DNA from: Ariolimax columbianus
Taxonomy: Eukaryota; Mollusca; Gastropoda; Stylommatophora; Arionidae
Direction of reading: 5' to 3'
DNA: 64,000 nt
NCBI GenBank assembly: GCA_036924085.1
Contig: JAVGWX010000013.1
Span: forward strand, 40,313,893 to 40,377,892
In this document: piece after piece, positions 58,601 to 64,000 of the stretch
How the letters are laid out: every line of letters starts with the position of its first letter
How positions within the stretch are numbered: position 1 is the first letter of the stretch
Position numbers and translations under genes: made by a program
Notes under the pieces: generated by a model
What the model was told of the DNA's origin: nothing
Databases searched by the model: none
What the model saw: only the letters and a program-made list of their open reading frames with translations

Positions 58601-61600
58601 CACACCGCCTAGGGGAATAGAGAAATAAGGCGAACGCAAAAAAAAAATGTAAAGTGTCTGCAACGGGTTCGAATCACGGTGGAGACTGGGATTTTTTCAC
58701 ATGTATTTTCTGGTAAAAATTTCTCTGGGTAGCGAGATCGAACTCCCGTGTTCAATGTCGAGCACGTTAAAAATCCTTTGGCAGTTAGAAATAAAAAGGA
58801 GTAGGTTTATCGGCTGCTGCCCGGACAAAATTCAAGCTAGAGAATCTACCCAAAATTTATTGGTTTGTTAAGAGCAACATATAGATGGCGCCTAACTGAC
58901 TGCGGGTCTACTTAACTCTTGTGTTTGAGTCTATTAAGATGGACTCGAACATCGGTTAAACCACCCTCCAAGAAACTTGTTGTTAAATTCAGATTCTGCA
59001 GAGTCTTCTAAACCAGTATAAAGACGTTGAAGTTAGGTAAGATTTAATTTCCCTTTTATTGCATTTGTTTGAGTGAGCTTTCTCTTCTGTTGTTTGTAAT
59101 AGGGAGAGATTTCTTTTCTTTTGGATTTGATAATGTGAGATATCTCTTATATTACATTTATCAAGACACGATTTCTCTTCTAATATTTTTGATAGGATGA
59201 GCATTTCCTGGTGTTTTTTGTTTAAGATGAGCTTTACCTTCTGTGATTGATAGTTACAGTGAGCTTTACCTTCTATGATTGATAGTTACAGTGAGCTTTA
59301 CCTTCTATGATTGATTGTTACAGTGAGCTATACCTTCTATGATTGATTGTTACAGTGAGCTATACCTTCTGTGATTGATTGTTACAGTGAGCTTTACCTT
59401 CTATGATTGATTGTTACAGTGAGCTTTACCTTCTATGATTGATTGTAACTTTGAGCTTTACCTTCTTTGATTTATTGTAATTTTGAGCTTCACCTTCTAT
59501 GATTGATTGTAGCTTTAAGCTTCAGCTTCTATGATTGATTGTTACAGTGAACATTGCCTTCTTTGGTTGATTGTTACAGTGAACTTTGCCTTCTATTATT
59601 GATTGTTACAGTGAATTTTGCCTTCTACGATTGATTGTAATAGTGAGTTTATGTTCTCTTTTTTGTTGTTGTGTTTCAGGCGCCAAAGCTCATGGTCCAA
59701 GGGGCCCTGTCAATTATTTCTATATGCTGCCCAAATCCGAAAGAGCCCTTGGTCTAAGGACAGCTCTGTCTTGTAAATATGCACAGGTAAGTCATCTGCA
59801 CACCTGTGTAAATCATGGGGTCCTTACTGGAGGAAAGAATAGAGCCACTTTATCCCCATACATGTTGTAAAAGAGGCCGGGATCAAGACGCTGATCAGCA
59901 CATGAGCTGCAGTGGTCAGTGACCCATAGCTGACTGCTAGCGTCAGGACCGGCGAACCAGAGCTGCCAAGACCCTTCTACACCTCCACGCGGTGATCCTG
60001 GATAACAGACTGCAACAGGGTAGACTGGCTAAGAAGGGATCAAAGAGGGAATGCTAACCCGGTACTCAAAAAATGCTTGCTGAAGTCGGATGCGTTGGAC
60101 CGAAAGGTGAAAATATCGCAACCAAGCTGTAAACTACGACACAACGCAATCCGTTCTCTGGACTACATTCTGCTACTTAAGTCCTTTCAGGGTTTGGTAG
60201 TGGGAGATAGAGAACGAACGAAGAAGAAGTAAAAGAGGCCTAAAGAGGGTTAGCCACCTGCTCATGTAAAACAAATTGCTACAGAAGTCACCATCGCAAG
60301 AAAAATAAAGTGTTTTGTCCAGGCTTCCTGGAGGAGAACAATTGTGGTAGTGGCCCAATGCTCAGACTGAAGTGAAACGGGACAAGAAACCAATCATAAG
60401 AGTTAAAGGTAGACACTTAGCGGGGACTGCGATCGGGGATGAAGCATTGAAGACTTCATTTTATTGTGTTTCAGCTTTTTTCAGAGGTGGGGTGACCAGT
60501 TCTCTTCCTGATTGCCACACTTTACATAACTAAGTCAGGTTCCAATTTACAGCTGGGTAGACTTGAGTGTGCCCTTTGCCACAAGAGATAGACACTGTAA
60601 CCACCACTCTGCACCTCACCTGCTAGTTCTTCTTGCCCCTTTTTCACTCCAACTGGAGTATAAGATCACCTCTGTGGCTGGTCTCCTTTATGAAGCCTTT
60701 ACTTTGTTGCTCTTTCAGTGGTGGTTGCTGTAATAATTTATATTACATGATTCTGCTAGCCCCATGCACAACTCTCTTTCTGTTCTGTTCCTTATAATCG
60801 ACTTCACTGCATTCCGAGAACACCCATAGGTGCTCAGTCTCTCTCAATAAATGGCAACAGTGTGGACAATGATGGCTCCTATAGTTCATTGTTTGTGCAC
60901 ACTTCTGCCCCAGTCCGCTCCAACCTCGTTTGATATCAATGATCTGCAGTCTGTGAATTGCTAATTCATCTATTGCCATATGATCATCTAACAGGTGGTC
61001 ACTGAAAGACTTCAAAATGTCACTTCTATCCAAATCTAGTGTACCCATAATTGGTGCCCGTGAAGCCAAGATGTCAGCTCCTCTGTTGCCCTGAGCCTCT
61101 GAATGATGAGGATAGTAGATCTCTAGCTCCTGTAGGTTCGATGCCTCTACAGTTGCCATCCACTCATGCCTTAGCCAGCCCTTCTGAAGTAAGAATTAGG
61201 AATCTGACACGGTGGCTGCATGCGCAAATATTTAGACTCACCCGGTAGCGGCGTCCCTTGGTTAGGGGAGAAAAAAAATTAGCTGAAAAACGTATTAATA
61301 CTACAATTGATGTTTATTGTAATGGCTATGTCTGTCACTTCGACTATAAACATAATTATTGTATCTATCTCAGAAAAATCAGTTTCATAAACTTTACTCC
61401 CCCATTTCTAATAATGGGTGAATCTTCAAATCCAATTGATTAACAGAAGAAATCCTTTCCAAAATCTAAAACAAATTTAAAAATCGCCATCGTTTTCATC
61501 TAACCGTACATAACAGAAATTAAAATCAAAAGAGCAGCATGTTCAGCCGTTATGATGGCATTAACCCCCAGTGGTTTATAGATGATGAAGCAATGATCCT

Positions 61601-63974
61601 AGAGCTGGCTGCATGCAATGCGAGTGGAACGGAACCAAATTGTCATAATCTAATGCCGTTGGAACGGAAAAGGTTAAAGAGGTCCCAAATAGCCATCTCT
61701 CTTTTACAACATACATGAAGGTGCAAAGATCCTATTATTCTCTTCCCAGTAAGAAACCCACGGATCCACTGAGCCTGCTAGATAGAATTGGGAAAGATGT
61801 TTTGGTCGCAGGGTTGATGGAGCATAATAAAGGCTGTCTCATTCAGATACAGCTATAAGGGATGATACGTTTAGGACCAAGATGAAGCAGGATGAGCTGA
61901 CAGCAGCCAGTAAACCATAGCTGGCCAAGACCCTATTCTGCCACCACATGGCAACCCTGGAAACAGGCTGCACTAGTGCAGTTTGGCCAAGGGATAGGGA
62001 TTGCTGTGGAAAGGCAAACCCGATACTAAAAAAAAGCCAGCTGAAATTGGATGGGTCGGATCAAAAGGCGCGGTCTTATTGTAAACTGCAACACAATCTC
62101 ACATTGTCATAATAACACTGCAGTTGATGGATTAGCAATCCATGTTGTTCTGACAGATCCAGAAGCATCCATGCTCTCATCTTTCTGCCCAATGCCATGT
62201 ATAGGTATCGGCACGTGTTTGGTTTTGTTTAGTGCTATACCAAGTGTTCAATTTATCTAGCCTTGGATGAGGAAGAAGCATTTTTCTGACATCATTGAGC
62301 GCCGAGCACATTGAGAGATAGTGATCAACGGTTTTGTATGTGTGTGTACACAGCTGGCACTCTGCGGTGTGTTGTGGTTGGATTCTGTTCAGGCGCTTGT
62401 TAAGTGGGGTGTATTGGGTTCTCACCCTGAAAATAGAGTTGATTGATTCTGTCATTTGGATTGGGGCTTGCCATATGTCTGTAGATCACCCTGTGTTTCC
62501 CATGCCCATCTGTTCAGCCAAGTTTCTTTATTTGTTGCTGTGTGTGGCTGTTCTTATCTTCATCCCTTCTTTACTAGTCTGTCTGTGTTGTCATTGCCAG
62601 GTGTTTTTAAATCACCAGGGATCCACTGCATAATTATTTTGAGGGCATGAATTACAGAAGTTTCAAATAAAACATGAGGCAAGGACGAAGTGGTTTTTCA
62701 GAGAAACTAGAAGCAGTATTTTAAGCAAACAACAGGAGCAATGTGTTTCCATACCATTTCACAATAAGCTAAATGAGACTGATCACCTTTGAGTCTACCT
62801 GACATACAGTGATGTTGATTCTGTATTGCAGAGGGCAATCTTTACACAATTCTAATCTGATGTTCCAAAACTTTATTTTACAGAATGATCTTGTCATCGT
62901 AGACTCTTTTGACATCCCTACTTCTGATCCTGAGGTGAGAGCAAACATTGTAGCTATTGTACATTCCTGTTGTTCTGCAAGATTTATTTTAAACAATGAA
63001 ATCTAAAGGAAAAAACAACAGAAAAAGGAGGACTTTAACTGTACTTGTGAAAGTAGGAACTCTTTGATATCCTTAATAAAAGTATGACCTATCTCTGTTG
63101 ATATCCTTAAAAGTATGACCTATGTCTGTTGATATTCTTAATAAAAGCATGAACTATCTCTGTTGATATCCTTAATAAAAGTATGACTTATCTCAGTTGA
63201 TATCCTTAATAAAAGCATGACCTATCTCTGTTGATATTCTTAAAAAACGTATGACCTATCTCAGTTGATATCCTTAATAAAAGCATGACCTATCTCTGTT
63301 GATATTCTTAATAAAAGTATGGCCTATCTCTATTGCTATCCTTAATAAAAGTATGGCCTAACTCTGTTGATATCCTTAATAAAAGTATGGCCTATCTCTG
63401 TTGATATCCTTAATAAAAGTATGGCCTATCTCTGTGGATATCCTTAATAAAAGTATGGCCTATCTCTGTTGATATCCTTAATAAAAGTATGACCTATCTC
63501 TGTTGATATCCTTATAAAATAATGAGCTGTCTCTTTTGACTATTCTTTATAAAATTAGTCCACATTTCATTGGACAGGATGGTCAACTTTGACACATACA
63601 AAACATATGTGTACACTGGAGGAATGTCACAAATTTAATTTAAGCGATAGATGTTCATGGGCTGAGCTCACGGTTCAGGTCACCTAAGCAATGAGAGTTC
63701 ATTGTAATATAGCAATGGCCAAAACTAATGGCCAAACGTACTACGCTGAAAATAGTTAGCATGTATTAGCCTGTGTTCTCATACTGGAAATTGAATTTAA
63801 AGGGAAATATTGATGGCTCGCAATATAATATTTCAGAATATAGTATTTGATAAGTTTATTTTATTTCAGTATCACTGAAACGTTAATTAAAATCTTGTAT
63901 GTTTCAATTCCATAGTACATGAAAGAACTAGTAGACGTGAGATTTTGGGGCTATTCTGTTCTTTTTGTAGATGA
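46589..63974 (+). CDS. MRPL4: Mitochondrial ribosomal protein uL4m, eight exons, 3' end beyond window
   Basis: Component of the mitochondrial 39S large ribosomal subunit, homologous to bacterial L4. Exons are 46589-46654, 49628-49718, 51420-51582, 53797-53848, 57099-57216, 59680-59786, 62884-62934 and 63916-63974, giving about 235 residues so far (human 311). The start ATG gives [14 protein letters not shown], a basic amphipathic mitochondrial presequence. Conserved blocks are [24 protein letters not shown], the L4 signature [42 protein letters not shown] and [10 protein letters not shown]. The last exon ends in phase 2 at a gtgagt donor. All phases agree. Introns contain a LINE, SINEs and two large tandem arrays. 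Confidence 0.96.
46963..47118 (-). mobile_element. Retroposon family A, 3' fragment, minus strand
   Basis: cttcttcttctgcgttcgtt at the low end, then tcaatctcccgctaccaagt and acagcttgaccgcgatattt. Confidence 0.75.
47449..47470 (+). repeat. Poly-G tract
   Basis: 22 consecutive G at the head of a SINE family E copy. Confidence 0.95.
47465..47660 (+). mobile_element. SINE family E copy
   Basis: ctcagtggtctcggggtaag head, tggagaccatgatttttttc, and gatgccttggcac near the end. Confidence 0.6.
47652..48789. mobile_element. Second copy of the 14-bp-TIR TTAA element
   Basis: Body matches 11050-12751 (tgttcataattgatttcaga, aatgactttctattgacagt, gaatgggaaaatatgtg) and ends gagtgagagtgaatgag before TTAA at 48790-48793. 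It lacks the LINE: ttcagaatgcaatggaatat is the uninterrupted site. The 5' terminus is lost. An extra block with a G run at 47859-47876 is inserted. Confidence 0.7.
48862..49300 (+). mobile_element. mariner-like relic, N-terminal part
   Basis: cgagacgtgttcaaattaaa terminus after TATATA, then atggcgggtgtgatacggaa and many frameshifts in the HTH region. Most degraded of the mariner copies. Confidence 0.8.
49628..49718 (+). CDS. MRPL4: MRPL4 exon 2
   Basis: Acceptor tacttgcag, donor AAAAAG|gtgtgt, 30 codons plus one base. Encodes [20 protein letters not shown] and a short acidic tail, the poorly conserved N-terminal extension. Confidence 0.78.
49875..51211 (+). mobile_element. 5'-truncated Jockey/I-like LINE with RNase H in MRPL4 intron 2
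   Basis: 1337 bp between AAAACAGACTAATA at 49861-49874 and 51212-51225, with a (GAA)n end. Frame 49851-50657 reads [20 protein letters not shown] (RT thumb), a spacer, and the RNase H start [10 protein letters not shown] (usual TDGS Asp is Tyr), with RAEAEAL and VLFTDA. After a one-base frameshift near 50620, frame 50611-51195 continues [19 protein letters not shown] to the C-terminal [17 protein letters not shown]. Same family as 11142-11838. Confidence 0.9.
51420..51582 (+). CDS. MRPL4: MRPL4 exon 3
   Basis: Acceptor tttgcttcag, donor CCGAG|gtagat. Encodes [37 protein letters not shown] and [13 protein letters not shown], matching the N-terminal conserved part of metazoan MRPL4. Confidence 0.95.
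51665..52008 (+). mobile_element. Retroposon family B copy, left arm of an inverted pair
   Basis: gaggaagactaatgtctggt to tgtgggcattcgcaaacaac. Confidence 0.75.
52010..52206 (-). mobile_element. Retroposon family B copy, right arm of an inverted pair
   Basis: Complement of family B, starting tcttttgtgagccttgaaaa and ending at gagattgtggtcttgatcag. Abuts the plus-strand copy tail to tail. Confidence 0.7.
52207..52432 (+). mobile_element. tRNA-derived SINE (family C), 5'-truncated
   Basis: B box gttcgattccc, body aaaatgcatgctgaagtcgg, tail ataaggcaacgcaaaaaaa. Confidence 0.8.
52557..52798 (+). mobile_element. Family D element, 5' part
   Basis: cattaaaaattggcgcaaat to tttctgagatacaagtagat, as in 29261-29480. 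Contains a T26 run at 52664-52690. Confidence 0.65.
52800..53750 (-). mobile_element. Jockey-like LINE RT, minus strand
   Basis: The minus strand reads [14 protein letters not shown], then [20 protein letters not shown] in a shifted frame, the entry part of the RT domain. A degraded endonuclease-RT spacer lies at the high-coordinate side. Confidence 0.78.
53797..53848 (+). CDS. MRPL4: MRPL4 exon 4
   Basis: A 52-nt exon, acceptor tcccttgcag, donor CACATT|gtaagt. With two bases from exon 3 it encodes [18 protein letters not shown], the uL4m helix before the RNA-binding loop. Confidence 0.93.
54040..54145 (+). mobile_element. Retroposon family A, 3' fragment
   Basis: gacacagcgcatttcattct, gtagcgggagattgagaacg and a gcagaagaaac end, inserted in LINE debris. 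Confidence 0.7.
54145..55205 (+). mobile_element. LINE RT C-terminal and post-RT region, degenerate
   Basis: Shifted frames include [29 protein letters not shown], and a [24 protein letters not shown] knuckle near 55040-55110. Ends agaaagaagaagaata. Confidence 0.78.
55205..55465 (+). mobile_element. LINE 3' region with (GAA)n tail
   Basis: Reads degenerate RWIGHTEPP...[22 protein letters not shown], ends gaagaagaagaaat. Matches the minus-strand copies at 28497 and 39525. Confidence 0.72.
55480..56600. other. MRPL4 intron 4, no recognised feature
   Basis: Low-complexity-free AT-rich DNA. A weak B-box-like gggtttgatttc lies at 56377. Nothing else can be supported. Confidence 0.4.
56605..56935 (+). 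mobile_element. LINE RNase H fragment
   Basis: Parallel to 13400-13930: [20 protein letters not shown], [19 protein letters not shown], then [12 protein letters not shown]. Confidence 0.55.
57099..57216 (+). CDS. MRPL4: MRPL4 exon 5, L4 signature loop
   Basis: Starts after aatccaaag, the only nearby AG that keeps phase 0 with exon 4. Donor AAAAG|gttagc. Encodes [20 protein letters not shown], then [17 protein letters not shown], the universally conserved rRNA-contacting loop. The competing AG seven bases later would cause a frameshift. Confidence 0.93.
57583..57750 (+). mobile_element. Retroposon family A, 3' fragment
   Basis: gatgtgtcggaccgaaaggt, tgtaaactagtgacacaacg and gaagaagaagaag tail. 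Confidence 0.75.
57755..57990 (-). mobile_element. Repeat family G copy, minus strand
   Basis: Complement of 36685-36925: agcagcatagatggcaccta and aaatcctcctcccggctaca. Confidence 0.6.
58080..58286 (-). mobile_element. tRNA-derived SINE (family C), minus strand
   Basis: Complement carries gtggtcaagtgacacggctc, a B-box region and the catgccgaagtcgaatgcac body. Faces the copy at 58402. Confidence 0.8.
58402..58647 (+). mobile_element. tRNA-derived SINE (family C), plus strand
   Basis: ggcgtgggctagtggataca, B box GGTTCGATCCCC, full body, tail aaggcgaacgcaaaaaaaaa. Best-preserved copy. Confidence 0.85.
58655..58850 (+). mobile_element. SINE family E copy
   Basis: gggttcgaatcacggtggag, tttttcacatgtattttctg, gttcaatgtcgagcacgtta. 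Confidence 0.75.
58862..58975 (-). mobile_element. Repeat family G fragment, minus strand
   Basis: tttgttaagagcaacatata to ggttaaaccaccctcc, complementary to 36820-36925. Confidence 0.55.
59212..59650 (+). repeat. 31- to 32-bp tandem array upstream of MRPL4 exon 6
   Basis: About fourteen units of gtgagctttaccttctatga ttgattgttaca, ending some 30 bp before the exon 6 acceptor. Confidence 0.92.
59680..59786 (+). CDS. MRPL4: MRPL4 exon 6
   Basis: Acceptor ttgtgtttcag, donor GCACAG|gtaagt. Encodes [20 protein letters not shown] and [16 protein letters not shown] 31- to 32-bp tandem array ends about 30 bp before its acceptor. Confidence 0.95.
59879..60228 (+). mobile_element. Retroposon family A, complete copy with target-site duplication
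   Basis: 350 bp flanked by GTAAAAGAGGCC at 59867-59878 and 60229-60240. Ends cgaacgaagaagaa. It has no ORF. Duplication plus (GAA)n tail indicate LINE-driven retroposition, and (GAA)n ends also occur on LINEs here (51211, 55465), a possible partner. Confidence 0.85.
60745..61200 (-). mobile_element. LINE RNase H fragment, minus strand
   Basis: Reads [20 protein letters not shown] (usual HxGxxGNExADxLA), a spacer, then [14 protein letters not shown] and [20 protein letters not shown]. Confidence 0.78.
61255..61620 (+). mobile_element. Family D element copy
   Basis: aattgatgtttattgtaatg, gctatgtctgtcacttcgac, aataatgggtgaatcttcaa, as at 20990-21330. Confidence 0.6.
61890..62110 (+). mobile_element. 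Retroposon family A copy, diverged
   Basis: gctgacagcagccagtaaac, tggccaagaccctattctgc, aaacaggctgcactagtgca, as in 34125. Confidence 0.6.
62170..62490 (-). mobile_element. LINE C-terminal fragment, minus strand
   Basis: Reads [20 protein letters not shown] and [20 protein letters not shown], the post-RNase H region with a Cys/His knuckle. Confidence 0.72.
62884..62934 (+). CDS. MRPL4: MRPL4 exon 7
   Basis: A 17-codon exon, acceptor tattttacag, donor CCTGAG|gtgaga. Encodes [17 protein letters not shown], matching the DLxIxDSLELPTxDP strand of the family. Confidence 0.92.
63055..63545 (+). repeat. 34-bp tandem array in MRPL4 intron 7
   Basis: About fourteen units of ttgatatccttaataaaagt atgacctatctctg, some with a deletion in ataaaa. 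Each unit contains AATAAAA, a polyadenylation-like hexamer on the plus strand. Confidence 0.92.
63916..63974 (+). CDS. MRPL4: MRPL4 exon 8
   Basis: Acceptor aattccatag, donor GATGA|gtgagt. Encodes [19 protein letters not shown], matching YLxxLxxxRxWGxSVLxVD. The remaining C-terminal exons lie past the right edge. Confidence 0.9.
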
Positions 63975-64000
63975 GTGAGTATGATGTTTCTTTTCATTAA

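Noticed and set aside
63055..63545. CRISPR-like array.
   Set aside because: Units are contiguous 34-bp tandem copies without unique spacers, in an animal intron; a minisatellite.

Overview
This window looks like intron-rich, AT-rich metazoan nuclear DNA. It carries parts of three ordinary housekeeping genes broken into short exons, set in a dense layer of retroposon debris. The repeats are tRNA-derived SINEs, two SINE-like families with (GAA)n and (CAA)n tails, RTE-, Jockey/I- and CR1-like LINE pieces, mariner relics and TTAA-flanked elements. This mix fits a lophotrochozoan invertebrate, most plausibly a mollusc. The organism is an inference of low confidence; the gene calls are firm.

Layout: (1) 2259-16222, plus strand: the last seven coding exons of L2HGDH (mitochondrial FAD-dependent L-2-hydroxyglutarate dehydrogenase). 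The 5' exons with the FAD-binding Rossmann motif lie upstream of the window. (2) 16223-24562: intergenic, between two convergent genes. It holds a LINE inserted between two 397-bp copies of a mariner locus, one of which continues as a fold-back mariner. (3) 24563-46186, minus strand: a complete ten-exon THUMPD2-like gene (THUMP domain plus class I methyltransferase), about 560 residues. (4) 46187-46588: a 402-bp head-to-head promoter interval. (5) 46589-63974, plus strand: eight exons of MRPL4 (mitochondrial large-subunit ribosomal protein uL4m), continuing past the right edge.

All exon phases were followed by hand. Every junction given here is GT/AG and keeps the reading frame. The genes do not form one pathway: two products act in mitochondria (L2HGDH, MRPL4), and THUMPD2-type proteins modify RNA. 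The only structural link is the shared THUMPD2/MRPL4 promoter.

I did not find an obvious new biological system. The observations most worth following are the altered methyltransferase motifs in THUMPD2, the fold-back mariner elements, the 397-bp duplication around a LINE insertion, the TTAA element family with an empty-site paralogue, two self-propagating retroposon families nested with clean target-site duplications, and inverted SINE pairs inside MRPL4 introns.
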